A stretch of 64,000 bases of DNA from Paenibacillus sp. 1011MAR3C5 (GTDB taxonomy: Bacteria > Bacillota > Bacilli > Paenibacillales > Paenibacillaceae): contig NZ_QZCF01000002.1 of assembly GCF_003591485.1 (NCBI RefSeq), positions 310,001-374,000 on the forward strand. Reading direction: 5' to 3'. Both the position numbers and the translations under genes were made by a program. The notes beneath the pieces were generated by a model that was not told the origin of the DNA, made no database searches, and worked only from the letters and a program-made list of their open reading frames with translations. Below, piece by piece: positions 55,354 to 64,000 of the stretch. Each line of letters opens with the position of its first letter. Position 1 is the first letter of the stretch.

Positions 55354-55869
55354 GTGGATATCATTGAGTTTTTGACCAAAAACTTTTACTTCATTTTGAT
55401 TGCAATATTTTTTGTAGCGAGATTGTTCAGCAACTCCGGGAAGAAAGGCCAGACTCCCGGAAGAATGCCGGACTTCGGCGGTGAACCGGCTAACGGTGGT
55501 CCGCAAGAGCGGACTCCGGAGCAGCAAGCGCGGCCTGTGAGCCAGCAGGAGCGTCCAGTACTTCAGCAGGAGCGCCCTGACACGGTTTACCGCACGCAGT
55601 GGAAATCGGAGGAGCAGGGTGAAGATGTATTCCCCGGCGCCGATCGATTCGATCCGTACGCTGGAGATCGGCCTGTCCGGCGGTATGGGACGTCTGCGTC
55701 GTCACGCCAGACTCGTCCGTCATCTGCTGCAAGCAGAGCCTCTAATTCCGATGGGGGAATGATTGCCAACCCAACCAAAGGGCTTGCTAAGGATGATCTT
55801 CGCAAAGCTTTTATCTGGTCGGAGGTGCTTGGACCGCCTAAGGCCAAACGACCGTATCGCCGATCATAA
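55354..55869 (+). CDS. Membrane-anchored protein downstream of floA
   Basis: The 171-residue protein has an N-terminal membrane helix (about 7-25) and a disordered Gln/Arg/Pro-rich middle with two QQERP repeats. The C-terminal DDLRKAFIWSEVLGPPKAKRPYR segment looks like a conserved short binding motif; I recall similar endings in related genomes but cannot name a family. GTG start with GGAGGTGA upstream. It occupies the place of B. subtilis yqfB but is not clearly its homologue. Function unknown. Confidence 0.75.
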   Translation: MDIIEFLTKNFYFILIAIFFVARLFSNSGKKGQTPGRMPDFGGEPANGGPQERTPEQQARPVSQQERPVLQQERPDTVYRTQWKSEEQGEDVFPGADRFDPYAGDRPVRRYGTSASSRQTRPSSAASRASNSDGGMIANPTKGLAKDDLRKAFIWSEVLGPPKAKRPYRRS

Positions 55870-55876
55870 GCAGAAT

Positions 55877-55917
55877 AAGACCTTCGTTCCATTCCTTGGA
55901 ATCGAAGGTCTTTTTTT
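55877..55917 (+). terminator. Intrinsic terminator after the floA cluster
   Basis: AAGACCTTCG pairs with CGAAGGTCTT around an inner TTCC/GGAA helix, followed by seven T residues in total. Confidence 0.93.
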
Positions 55918-56058
55918 ATTGCCTCCGCTTCAATCCGCAAACCCTCCGTTTTTCCTCAGGAATCACATAATTAGCCTGCGCCGAGCATATTTTGGTATAG
56001 CACATCTATAACGTCATAGCTATGTTTTCGACGCTATGTCATTAGGTCTGCTTCCAGC

Positions 56059-56143
56059 AAACCTTAGCAACTGCTTACGATGCCAGGTTTTCTTCGAAAA
56101 CCTTAGCAACTGCTTACGATGCCAGGTTTTCTTCGAAAACCTT
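56059..56143. repeat. Tandem array of two 39 bp hairpin units before yqfC
   Basis: Two perfect 39 bp copies start at 56059 and 56098; a partial third (AAACCTT) from 56137 runs into the GAGGAGG of yqfC. Each unit has AAACCT pairing with AGGTTT across a 20-nt loop with TGCTTACGA. The same AGGTTTT can instead pair with AAAACCT of the next unit around a CTTCG loop. No coding frame spans the array. It is a shorter relative of the array before dnaK. Confidence 0.93.
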
Positions 56144-56165
56144 TGAGGAGGGGCTCATTCAATCC

Positions 56166-56444
56166 ATGCGACATCTGAAACGGAAATTTCATAAGCTGAC
56201 GGCCGAACTGCTCGATATGCCTCAAGATGTCGTATATGACCTTCCCAGGCTTACAATGATTGGCGACAGGCAGCTCTATATCGAAAATCATCGTGGCGTC
56301 GTCCACTTCACCAGCGACCGCCTGAGGCTGGCTTTGAGCAAGGGAGAGCTGGAGGTGACCGGCAGTTCGCTGGTTATTCGGACAATATGGACGGAAGAAG
56401 TATTCATCGAAGGCGTGATTACCAATATACAGTTGCTTCCATAA
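56166..56444 (+). CDS. yqfC: Sporulation protein YqfC (YabP/YqfC family)
   Basis: The 92-residue protein matches the YabP/YqfC family: a two-strand-rich domain with DVVYDLPRLTMIGDRQLYIENHRG pattern and LRLALSKGELEVTG. In B. subtilis it is made in the mother cell under sigma-E with YqfD. Its start lies about 14 bases after AGGAGG, a longer spacing than usual; the array described above lies immediately before the ribosome binding site. Role in spore formation is unclear. Confidence 0.93.
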   Translation: MRHLKRKFHKLTAELLDMPQDVVYDLPRLTMIGDRQLYIENHRGVVHFTSDRLRLALSKGELEVTGSSLVIRTIWTEEVFIEGVITNIQLLP

Positions 56445-56463
56445 TGAATAGGGGGAGAACGAA

Positions 56464-57657
56464 GTGAGGGAAAAAGGGGTATTATGGTTAAAGGGTGTCG
56501 TTGTGGTAGAGACGAGGGGCGGCAAGCCCGAGGAGCTCGTGAACAAAGCGATGGCAGGGGGGCTTGGCCTGTCTGCCATTCGTTGGACAAGCAAAGGGAA
56601 GCTGCAATTTGAGTTATCTGTTGGCGACTTTTTTCGCCTTCGTCCGTATTTAAAAGAGACAGGCTGCCGGGTGCATGTCACTGAACGCAAAGGGCTTCCC
56701 TTCTGGCTTGTGAAAGCCGAGAAGCGAATCTGGTTCTCCTTGGGCATCGTCTTGTTCTTTGCCATTATATTCATGCTCTCCTCGCTCGTATGGAATGTTG
56801 AGGTCGAGGGCAATGTGAAGCTGACGGACGAGCAGGTGCTGCAAGCGGCCAAGCAGGAAGGGCTGTACCCGATGCAATGGTCCTTCAGGCTGCAGGATGC
56901 CGACGTCATCTCCAAGAAGCTGGTCAACTCGCTGCCGGGCACGACTTGGGTCGGTGTGGAGAAAAAAGGGACAAAGGTTCGCATTCAGGTTGTTGAGATG
57001 ACGCTGCCTGAGACGCCGTCGCTTCAAAATCCCCGTCATTTGGTTGCTTCCGCTGATGGTGTTGTAACGCAGATTATAGCGGAGGCTGGCAAAGCGGTCG
57101 TGAAGAAAAATACGCGCGTCAAAAAGGGGCAGACCCTCATCTCCGGCTTGATCGGCTCCGAGACGAATTCCAAGGTCGTTGTCGCCAAAGGAATCGTACG
57201 CGGGCTGGTCTGGTATGAATTCAAGGTGGAGGCGCCTCTGGTCCAGCAGGTGAAGGTATACACGGGCGAGAAAAAGTCGAAGTGGTATGCGGTATTGGGC
57301 TCCAGGGGGCTTCAGGTGAGCGGATTCGGAAAGGACGAGTACGTGCAATCGGAGACGATTACACATGAGGAGCGTATTTCCTGGAGAAAATGGTCGCTGC
57401 CGATTGGCCGAATGAAAGAAACGGTTATGGAGACGGAGCTGCAGGAGCGGACGATTACCGTCGAAGAAGCGAAAAGCGTCGGATTGCTGCAAGCCAAAGC
57501 GGATGTCATCGAAAAAGCAGGTCTTGATGCCGTCATCGTCGATGAAATTGTTTTGCATGAAGAGGCTGACAATGGTAAAGTTTATATGAAAGTTCTTTTT
57601 GAAGTGGAGCAATCGTTGGTCACAGAAATGCCATTAGTCCAGATGCAGGGAGACTGA
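56464..57657 (+). CDS. yqfD: Sporulation protein YqfD
   Basis: The 397-residue protein has an N-terminal cytoplasmic-like part, one membrane helix (about 89-110), and an extracytoplasmic domain with VEVEGNVKLTDEQVLQAAKQ and VVTQIIAEAGKAVVKKNTRVK. The family is part of the sigma-E regulon of Bacillus and is needed for efficient sporulation. GTG start at 56464 follows AGGGGGAGA. It is 20 bp after yqfC and 3 bp before phoH. Confidence 0.93.
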   Translation: MREKGVLWLKGVVVVETRGGKPEELVNKAMAGGLGLSAIRWTSKGKLQFELSVGDFFRLRPYLKETGCRVHVTERKGLPFWLVKAEKRIWFSLGIVLFFAIIFMLSSLVWNVEVEGNVKLTDEQVLQAAKQEGLYPMQWSFRLQDADVISKKLVNSLPGTTWVGVEKKGTKVRIQVVEMTLPETPSLQNPRHLVASADGVVTQIIAEAGKAVVKKNTRVKKGQTLISGLIGSETNSKVVVAKGIVRGLVWYEFKVEAPLVQQVKVYTGEKKSKWYAVLGSRGLQVSGFGKDEYVQSETITHEERISWRKWSLPIGRMKETVMETELQERTITVEEAKSVGLLQAKADVIEKAGLDAVIVDEIVLHEEADNGKVYMKVLFEVEQSLVTEMPLVQMQGD

Positions 57658-57660
57658 GAA

Positions 57661-58635
57661 TTGTTGCAAAATGAATCGACTACAGTAAAAGTTCCGCTCG
57701 AGAATGCTGCTGAAGGCTTAGCTGTTTTCGGGCCTCAGGATAAGTTTTTGCGATTGGTGCAAGAAAGCGTCGAATCGACAATCGCTACACGCGAAGCCGA
57801 GATTGTCATTACAGGCCCCGTCAAGGAAACAGAATCGCTGGAGCAATTGTTCCGCGTGCTGCTGCAGCTCGTTCGCGGCGGCTATAACCCGACGGAACGT
57901 GATATTGCCTATGCGCTGGAGCTGGCTCGCACCATGCAGGCGGAGGAACTGCTGGATCTCTTCAAGAAAGAAGTAGCAACGACCTTCCGCGGCAAAAAAA
58001 TTATGGTTAAGACAATTGGACAGCGTCATTACGTGAAGACGATTAGAAAAAAAGATATCGTGTTCGGCATAGGCCCGGCAGGCACAGGCAAAACCTATCT
58101 GGCTGTCGTATTGGCTGTTGCCGCATTGAAGGAAGGCTCCGTCAAGCGTATTGTGTTGACGCGTCCCGCTGTGGAAGCGGGTGAGAATCTGGGCTTTTTG
58201 CCAGGCGATCTGCAAGAGAAGGTAGACCCTTACTTGAGGCCGCTCTATGATGCGCTCCATGATGTGCTTGGCCCAGATCAGACGGTCAAGGCGATGGAAC
58301 GCGGGCTAATTGAGATCGCTCCGCTGGCGTATATGCGCGGCAGAACGCTGGATGACTCCTTTATCATTCTGGACGAGGCGCAGAATACGACGCCTGAGCA
58401 GATGAAGATGTTCCTTACACGTCTGGGCTTTGGTTCCAAGATGGTCATTACGGGCGATGTGACGCAGATCGACTTGCCAAGAGGCAAGACATCGGGCCTC
58501 ATAGAAGCGCAGCGTATCCTGAAGGGCATCGAAGAGATCGGACTTATTTACTTCACCGAAGGCGATGTTGTGCGTCACTCCCTCGTACAGAAGATTATTA
58601 TGGCGTATGATGTGCATGCCGAGAATAAAACCTAG
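57661..58635 (+). CDS. PhoH-like ATPase
   Basis: The 324-residue protein is a P-loop ATPase of the PhoH/YbeZ type, linked to RNA metabolism and often next to ybeY. Walker A is GPAGTGKT at about 138-145 and Walker B DEAQNTT near 242. An N-terminal KH-like region is usual. It starts with TTG at 57661 or 57664; AGGGAGA is upstream. Its neighbours yqfF and ybeY are the standard companions. Confidence 0.95.
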   Translation: MLQNESTTVKVPLENAAEGLAVFGPQDKFLRLVQESVESTIATREAEIVITGPVKETESLEQLFRVLLQLVRGGYNPTERDIAYALELARTMQAEELLDLFKKEVATTFRGKKIMVKTIGQRHYVKTIRKKDIVFGIGPAGTGKTYLAVVLAVAALKEGSVKRIVLTRPAVEAGENLGFLPGDLQEKVDPYLRPLYDALHDVLGPDQTVKAMERGLIEIAPLAYMRGRTLDDSFIILDEAQNTTPEQMKMFLTRLGFGSKMVITGDVTQIDLPRGKTSGLIEAQRILKGIEEIGLIYFTEGDVVRHSLVQKIIMAYDVHAENKT

Positions 58636-58652
58636 AGAGGATGGATAGCCGC

Positions 58653-60899
58653 ATGAACCAGAACGGGACAAGCAAGCAGGCCACCGGAAAATCAGCCAGG
58701 ATACAAGGCTGGAGACAAAGTCCTGCCGGAAGATGGACGCTCATGGCCATGTTCGTGCTGCTATTCTATATCAGTCTTGCGCCGCATGTCATACCGGAGA
58801 CGTATGATATCGCAGAAGGTTCGGTTAGCGAAAAGGATATTAAAGCTCCCTTCCAGATTAAGGACGAGAAGGCGACTCGCCAGGCTGAGGAAGAGGCGGC
58901 TAACCGGATCGAGGATACTTACAATATCGTAGCAATGAAAAACGAAGCGCTGGTTGAACAAATCTTGTACCGGATCGAGCAGCTTAATATGGACGATCAG
59001 GTGACGAACCAAGATAAAGTGGAAATCTACCGACGAGAAATTCCGAAACGGTATAACGAGCATATTGATATGTTTGCCAATCTTAATAAAGGCAAAGGTA
59101 CATATTCTGATACGCTTCTGGAAGAGATGACCAGAGTCACTAAGGACCAGAAGTATGAGATTCCGGAAGAGACGTTCTATAAAATGCCGCAGTTGACAAG
59201 CGAGCAGCTGATCGAGATGCGCATCGTAGCTATAAACATCGTCAAGAAGCTGATGATCGAGCAATTAAGGGAAGCGGAAACGGCCCGGACGCAAGTGGCT
59301 GAGCTGGTCAATGCAAGCTCGTTGTCGAACCGGACAGCAAGGGAAATTGTGCAGGAGTTGGCGCGCTTTGCGATTATGCCAAACAAATTCCTTGATAAGG
59401 AAGCGACTGAGGAAGCGCGCGTTCTAGCGAAGCAGAATACGCCGCCTGTCGTCATCAAGGAAGGCGACTTCTTGGTCAAGCGGGGACAAACGATTACGCC
59501 GGAGCTGTACAAGCTGTTATCGGATTCGAATTTGCTGCAGGATAAGAAGCATTATTGGCCTCAAATGGGCTTGCTAATGCTTTCCCTGATGTTCATCATC
59601 GTGATATACGTCTATCTCCATCAATCGGGCGGCATTAACGGGCTGAAGCCGCGTTACGGCAACGCTCAGCTGCTTATGTTATGGTTGATTTATTTGATCA
59701 ATACCATTACGATTCAGATTATCGGATTTACGCAGACGGATAATGCTTCATATATCGGCTATTTGGCGCCTGCCGCGCTGGGAGCGATGCTGATCACGCT
59801 TCTGCTGGACATGCATTTGGCGATAATCAGTTCGTTTATCTTTGCCATTATGGGCAGCATGATTCTGAATACGCATTCCAGCCAGCTGTTTGATTTCAGA
59901 TTCGGATTTTTCATAATGGTCGTATCTTTGGCAGCTGTATTCGCTATCCATCGGGCAAGCCAGCGATCGGCCATTCTGAAGGCCGGCATTATGGTGAGTC
60001 TGTTCGGAACATGCGCTGTAGCGGCTATCCTGCTTATGTCTGAGCAACTGGACCGGATGCCGTTTATCTACTCGCTGTCCTTTGCGTTCGCAAGCGGTTT
60101 GCTGACAGCCGTCCTTGTCATCGGTCTTATGCCATTCTTCGAGGTTACGTTCGGCATCCTGTCTGCGCTGAAGCTGGTAGAGCTGTCCAACCCTAACCAT
60201 CCGCTGCTGCGCAAGCTGCTGACGGAGACACCAGGTACGTACCATCATAGCGTCATGGTAGGCAATTTGGCGGAAGCTGCGGCCGAGTCGATCGGGGCAG
60301 ACGGTCTGTTATGCAGAGTCGGCTCCTATTATCATGACATCGGCAAGACGAAGCGGCCGAACTACTTCATCGAAAACCAGACAAATATCGAGAATCCGCA
60401 TGATACGATCGATCCCAAGCTCAGCAAATCTATTATTGTGGCGCATGCGAAGGATGGCTCGGAAATGCTTAAGGCGCATAATATTCCTAAGCCGCTTCGG
60501 GATATCGCCGAGCAGCATCATGGAACAACATCGTTGAAATACTTCTACCATAAGGCGCTTAAGCAAGCGGAAGAGCAGGGCGTAGAACCGAACTTCACGG
60601 AAGACGACTTCCGTTATCCGGGTCCGAAGGCGCAATCCAAAGAAGCAGCTATTGTGGGCATTGCGGATTGTATTGAAGCAGCGGTACGCAGCTTGCGCAA
60701 TCCTACTGTCGAGCATGTAGAAGCGATGATCAACAAAATTATTAAAAGCCGATTGGATGACAATCAATATAACGAATGCGATCTGACCATGAAGGAATTG
60801 GACAAGGTTGCGCATTCTTTGAAGGAAAGCATTATCGGGATCTTCCACTCCCGGATCGAATATCCGGATGACGTGAAGGCGAAGGAGCGGACAAGTTAG
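58653..60899 (+). CDS. 7TM-HD phosphodiesterase PgpH/YqfF
   Basis: The 748-residue protein has an N-terminal extracytoplasmic region after one helix, seven membrane helices (about 300-480), and a cytoplasmic HD domain with TYHHSVMVGNLAEAA and GSYYHDIGKTKRP. In Listeria and Bacillus this protein degrades c-di-AMP. ATG 58653 is preferred over ATG 58641, which sits inside the ribosome binding site. Ends 1 bp before ybeY. Confidence 0.95.
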   Translation: MNQNGTSKQATGKSARIQGWRQSPAGRWTLMAMFVLLFYISLAPHVIPETYDIAEGSVSEKDIKAPFQIKDEKATRQAEEEAANRIEDTYNIVAMKNEALVEQILYRIEQLNMDDQVTNQDKVEIYRREIPKRYNEHIDMFANLNKGKGTYSDTLLEEMTRVTKDQKYEIPEETFYKMPQLTSEQLIEMRIVAINIVKKLMIEQLREAETARTQVAELVNASSLSNRTAREIVQELARFAIMPNKFLDKEATEEARVLAKQNTPPVVIKEGDFLVKRGQTITPELYKLLSDSNLLQDKKHYWPQMGLLMLSLMFIIVIYVYLHQSGGINGLKPRYGNAQLLMLWLIYLINTITIQIIGFTQTDNASYIGYLAPAALGAMLITLLLDMHLAIISSFIFAIMGSMILNTHSSQLFDFRFGFFIMVVSLAAVFAIHRASQRSAILKAGIMVSLFGTCAVAAILLMSEQLDRMPFIYSLSFAFASGLLTAVLVIGLMPFFEVTFGILSALKLVELSNPNHPLLRKLLTETPGTYHHSVMVGNLAEAAAESIGADGLLCRVGSYYHDIGKTKRPNYFIENQTNIENPHDTIDPKLSKSIIVAHAKDGSEMLKAHNIPKPLRDIAEQHHGTTSLKYFYHKALKQAEEQGVEPNFTEDDFRYPGPKAQSKEAAIVGIADCIEAAVRSLRNPTVEHVEAMINKIIKSRLDDNQYNECDLTMKELDKVAHSLKESIIGIFHSRIEYPDDVKAKERTS

Positions 60900-60900
60900 C

Positions 60901-61398
60901 ATGAGCTTGCAATTGGATTACAGCAACGAGCAAGATAAGATTGACATACCGGAAGAATGGATCGGACTTCTGACCGAGCTGCTGCAGCTCGCCGGTGAAG
61001 CCGAAGGGATGTCGGAGGGCGAAGTGACGTTAACCTTTATCGATGATGAGGGCATTCACGCCCTCAATCGCGATTATAGAGGAATTGACCGACCGACGGA
61101 TGTATTGTCCTTTGCCATGCAGGATGAAGGTACAGACGAACTGGATATCATCTTTGAGGTGGAAAGCGAGGATGAGCCGGATCCTATATCGGGCATGCTA
61201 GGCGATATTATTATTTCCGTGGAGCGTGCGGTTGCCCAAAGCGAGGATTATGGTCATTCGCTAAAGAGAGAGATCGGATTTTTGTTCGTTCACGGATTTC
61301 TGCACCTGATTGGCTATGATCATCAGGATGAGGAGTCCGAAGCGGTTATGACGGCCAAGCAGGAGGCCGTACTTCAGAAAGCGGGTTTGACCAGATAA
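60901..61398 (+). CDS. ybeY: rRNA maturation endonuclease YbeY
   Basis: The 165-residue zinc protein acts in 16S rRNA 3' end processing and 70S quality control. The motif HGFLHLIGYDH gives ligands His131, His135 and His141. It starts 1 bp after yqfF and overlaps dgkA by one base. Confidence 0.97.
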   Translation: MSLQLDYSNEQDKIDIPEEWIGLLTELLQLAGEAEGMSEGEVTLTFIDDEGIHALNRDYRGIDRPTDVLSFAMQDEGTDELDIIFEVESEDEPDPISGMLGDIIISVERAVAQSEDYGHSLKREIGFLFVHGFLHLIGYDHQDEESEAVMTAKQEAVLQKAGLTR

Positions 61399-61763
61399 TG
61401 GGCCGGTTCTTGAGAAGCGTGGGATTCGCGTTATCAGGAATAATGTTCGCCATTCGCACACAGCGTCATATGCAAATTCATTGCATAGCTGCCGTCCTTG
61501 TCATTGGACTTGGATGGCTGCTGTCGTTATCGTCTGCAGAGTGGGCGCTTATCCTTTTTGCAATTGTACTTGTAATTAGTCTGGAACTGGTCAACACAGC
61601 CATTGAGCAAGCCGTTGATTTGGCAAGTCCAGAGCGCCATCCTATTGCCAAGGCTGCCAAAGATACGGCCGCAGGCGCGGTGCTTGCGGGAACATTAGGC
61701 GCAATTGCAATTGGCGTTATCATTATCGGGCCGCCCTTGTGGCGGCTGTTATTCGCTTCGTAA
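61398..61763 (+). CDS. dgkA: Diacylglycerol/undecaprenol kinase family protein
   Basis: The 121-residue protein has three membrane helices and the VISLELVNTAIEQAVDLAS motif of the DgkA family. In Gram-positive relatives it phosphorylates undecaprenol. It overlaps ybeY by one base and lacks a clear ribosome binding site, implying translational coupling. Confidence 0.95.
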   Translation: MGRFLRSVGFALSGIMFAIRTQRHMQIHCIAAVLVIGLGWLLSLSSAEWALILFAIVLVISLELVNTAIEQAVDLASPERHPIAKAAKDTAAGAVLAGTLGAIAIGVIIIGPPLWRLLFAS

Positions 61764-61782
61764 GGAAGGAGATTTTTAACGT

Positions 61783-62217
61783 ATGGAATTTGAAGGGCTA
61801 TCTCAATCCTATACAACGCTAATGCGCGCCGCAGAGGAAGTCATGCGACGCGCTTACGTGCCTTATTCGGGATTCCAGGTTGGCGCGGCATTGCTGGATT
61901 CGGACGGTCATGTGCACGAAGGCTGCAATGTCGAGAATGCTGCATATGGTCCGACGAACTGTGCAGAGCGCACCGCGCTGTTTCGGGCTATTGCCGATGG
62001 GAAGCAAGCGGGTACGTTCAAGGCTATTGCTGTGATCGGAGCTACGGAAGGACCGATCTCGCCATGCGGCATATGCCGCCAAGTGTTGGTGGAGCTCTGT
62101 CCGCCTGATATGCCGGTTATTATGGGGAATACAAAAGGCGACTGGACCATGACTACCGTAACCGAGTTATTGCCAGGGGCGTTCACGCCCTCATCGCTTC
62201 ACAAGGAGGAACGATAG
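61783..62217 (+). CDS. cdd: Cytidine deaminase
   Basis: The 144-residue zinc enzyme deaminates cytidine and deoxycytidine. Zinc ligands are Cys60 in CAERT with Glu62 as proton shuttle, and Cys95 and Cys98 in PCGICRQ. AAGGAGA is before the ATG. Lies between dgkA and era as in B. subtilis. Confidence 0.98.
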   Translation: MEFEGLSQSYTTLMRAAEEVMRRAYVPYSGFQVGAALLDSDGHVHEGCNVENAAYGPTNCAERTALFRAIADGKQAGTFKAIAVIGATEGPISPCGICRQVLVELCPPDMPVIMGNTKGDWTMTTVTELLPGAFTPSSLHKEER

Positions 62218-62222
62218 AATCC

Positions 62223-63146
62223 ATGAATCAATCAACCAGTAACACCAAAGGCGGAAACAAATTTCGCTCCGGCTTCGTAGCTATTATCGGAAGGCCAAAT
62301 GTAGGCAAGTCGACACTTATGAATCATTTGATCGGGCAGAAGATTGCGATTATGTCGGATAAGCCGCAAACCACGCGCAACAAAATTCATGGCGTCTATA
62401 CGACGGAGGATACGCAAATCGTATTTCTGGATACGCCAGGTATTCATAAGCCGCAATCCAAGCTGGGCAATTATATGATGAAGACTGCGGAGAGCGCCTT
62501 GAAGGAAGTAGAGGCGGCGTTATTTTTAGTTGATGTATCCGAAGGAATCGGCGGCGGCGACCGATTCATTATCGAACAGCTCAAAAAAGTGAAAACGCCT
62601 GTATTTCTGGTCATGAACAAAATCGATATGATAGAGCCCGAAAAGCTGCTGCCTATGATTACACAGTATAATGAGCTTTACGAATTTGCGGAAACTGTGC
62701 CCATCTCGGCGTTGAACGGCAATAACGTAAGCACGCTGCTGGAGCAGATCAGCCGCTACTTGCCGGAAGGCCCGCAATATTATCCGGCGGATCAAATTAC
62801 CGATCATCCGGAACAATTCGTCTGCGCAGAGCTTATCCGGGAGAAGATTCTTCATATGTCTCGTGAAGAGATCCCGCATTCCATTGCGGTCACGATTGAA
62901 GATATGAAAGTCCAGGAGAACGGAGTTGTGTATATCGGTGCAGTCATCTATGTCGAGCGCGACTCTCAGAAGGGGATCATCATCGGGAAGCGCGGCGACT
63001 TCTTGAAGGAAGTGGGCAAGCAAGCGCGGAAGGATATTGAAGCGTTGCTTGGTTCCCGTACCTTCCTGGAGCTGTGGGTGAAAGTGAAGAAGGACTGGCG
63101 GAATCAGGAGCGTGTGCTCAAAGATCTTGGCTTCCGTCATGACTGA
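62223..63146 (+). CDS. era: GTPase Era
   Basis: The 307-residue GTPase assists 30S assembly by binding the 16S rRNA 3' end. G1 is GRPNVGKS at 23-30, DTPG and NKID follow, and the C-terminal KH domain has [27 protein letters not shown] overlaps the end of cdd. Followed by yqzL and recO. Confidence 0.98.
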   Translation: MNQSTSNTKGGNKFRSGFVAIIGRPNVGKSTLMNHLIGQKIAIMSDKPQTTRNKIHGVYTTEDTQIVFLDTPGIHKPQSKLGNYMMKTAESALKEVEAALFLVDVSEGIGGGDRFIIEQLKKVKTPVFLVMNKIDMIEPEKLLPMITQYNELYEFAETVPISALNGNNVSTLLEQISRYLPEGPQYYPADQITDHPEQFVCAELIREKILHMSREEIPHSIAVTIEDMKVQENGVVYIGAVIYVERDSQKGIIIGKRGDFLKEVGKQARKDIEALLGSRTFLELWVKVKKDWRNQERVLKDLGFRHD

Positions 63147-63236
63147 CGTTTTTTGCTAAGGATACGGGAGCCCGATCTGTCACATCCTATAATGTCTGGA
63201 GCAGCAGCATTTCCGAGGCGAAAGGGATGAATACGT

Positions 63237-63386
63237 ATGCGAGATTTTTCGTGGAAGTATTTTACGTTGACCGGGGATGTCGAATCCTTCATGCTTTATA
63301 AGGAAATGGATCAATACGGATTGTCCGCCCATCCAAGCGCTGCAGAGGGCTTTGATGAAGAACTCGCGGGAGAAGATGCGGAGTAA
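63237..63386 (+). CDS. yqzL: YqzL-family small protein
   Basis: The 49-residue protein begins MRDFSWKYFTLTGDVESFML, the pattern of the YqzL peptides found between era and recO in Bacillales. No function is established; length and place match. AAAGGGA lies upstream with acceptable spacing. Confidence 0.85.
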   Translation: MRDFSWKYFTLTGDVESFMLYKEMDQYGLSAHPSAAEGFDEELAGEDAE

Positions 63387-63441
63387 GGACTAAGGCAGCC
63401 TAGGCAGCTGTTATGGCTCGTTTCATGGGGGAGACGAAGGG

Positions 63442-64000
63442 ATGCTTTATCGGGTAGAAGGAATCGTAATTCGCAGCATGGATTACGGGGAAAGCAATAA
63501 GATTGTGACACTGCTGACGAAGACGAACGGGAAAGCGGGCGTAATGGTCCGCGGCGCCAAAAAAGTGAAGAGCCGGCATTCTTCGCTGGCACAGCCCTTC
63601 ACATATGGCGAATACCAATATTTCCGGAGCCAAGGCCTCGGAACGCTTAATCATGGTGAGATTATTGAATCTCACCATGATTTGCGTATGCAGTTGGACC
63701 TTTCCGCTTACGCATCTTATGCGGCGGAGCTGACGGATCGTATTATTCATGACGATGAGCCCACTGGCTTTCATTTTGAGCAATTAAAGGCATTCTTGTC
63801 CGCTCTGGATGCAGGGAAGGATCCGCAGATCGTGACACATCTCTATGAGATGAGAGTCTTGACGCTGGCCGGCTATGCGCCAGAGATGGAAGAATGCGTT
63901 TCATGCGGGAATCGGGTTGGTCCTTTCCGCTTGTCTGCGCAAGGCGGGGGCATTCTATGCGGGAGATGCGTCAATCGCGATTCTTCGGCTCATGTCTTAA
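63442..64000 (+). CDS. recO: DNA repair protein RecO, incomplete at the window end
   Basis: The frame stays open to the window edge (186 codons seen). RecO loads RecA and anneals strands in recombination repair. The N-terminal OB fold has MLYRVEGIVIRSMDYGESNK and KVKSRHSSLAQPF; the zinc motif begins CVSCGN and CGRC near the end. The start follows GGGGGAGACGAAGG. A perfect 14 bp inverted repeat lies within the gene. Confidence 0.96.
   Translation, partial: MLYRVEGIVIRSMDYGESNKIVTLLTKTNGKAGVMVRGAKKVKSRHSSLAQPFTYGEYQYFRSQGLGTLNHGEIIESHHDLRMQLDLSAYASYAAELTDRIIHDDEPTGFHFEQLKAFLSALDAGKDPQIVTHLYEMRVLTLAGYAPEMEECVSCGNRVGPFRLSAQGGGILCGRCVNRDSSAHVL
63649..63682. repeat. Perfect 14 bp inverted repeat inside recO
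   Basis: AATCATGGTGAGAT at 63649-63662 is followed after six bases by its exact complement at 63669-63682. It lies in coding sequence for LNHGEIIESHHDL. No T-run follows, so it is not a terminator. Confidence 0.9.

Overview
This 64 kb window looks like core chromosome of an endospore-forming, Gram-positive Bacillales member, most likely Paenibacillus or a close relative (inference). The evidence is moderately high GC coding DNA, strong AGGAGG ribosome binding sites, sporulation genes (gpr, spoIIP, yqfC, yqfD, a YjcZ-type peptide, yqzL), a CIRCE/HrcA heat-shock operon, a T-box before leuS, AddAB rather than RecBCD, and gene order matching the Bacillus subtilis comE-yqe-yqf block. I found no rRNA, tRNA, CRISPR array, transposase, prophage or clearly foreign gene.

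Layout: 0.1-11 kb is a mixed housekeeping segment: RsmF-type methyltransferase, RsuA-type pseudouridine synthase, two HAD phosphatases, a MurA paralogue with Asp in place of the catalytic Cys, a DEAD-box helicase with an RGG/RS-like tail, YwbE, an acetyltransferase and a CynX-type transporter. 11-14 kb is T-box-controlled leuS. 14-20 kb is the competence locus comER/comEA/comEB/comEC, with a PLP sulfhydrylase gene (metY type) lodged between comEA and comEB and a strong terminator just before comEC. 20-22 kb holds an ECF-type sigma factor and its zinc-binding anti-sigma factor. 22-36 kb runs holA, rpsT (reverse), gpr, spoIIP, yqxA-like, lepA, hemW, an ArgA-like acetyltransferase, then hrcA-grpE-dnaK-dnaJ. 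36-40 kb is prmA, a site-2 protease, rsmE, mtaB and a Nudix hydrolase. 40-51 kb is a Na/Pi transporter, an RlmI-like methyltransferase, addB-addA and two unknown small genes. 51-64 kb is hit, rpsU-yqeY, the nfeD-floA membrane cluster, yqfC-yqfD-phoH-yqfF-ybeY-dgkA-cdd-era-yqzL-recO; recO runs off the end.

How the genes work together: most encode translation and ribosome maturation (RNA methyltransferases, LepA, YbeY, Era, S20, S21), protein folding (HrcA, GrpE, DnaK, DnaJ), DNA uptake and recombination (ComEA, ComEC, AddAB, RecO, HolA), and spore formation or spore protein turnover.

The most unusual signal is a pair of non-coding tandem repeat arrays that end just before the ribosome binding sites of dnaK (three 62-63 bp units, 32278-32464) and yqfC (two 39 bp units, 56059-56136). 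The units differ in length but share a TGCTTACGA core held in a 20-nt loop by a 6 bp stem. One stem pair is T-A in the dnaK array and C-G in the yqfC array, a compensatory change consistent with a selected structured element.
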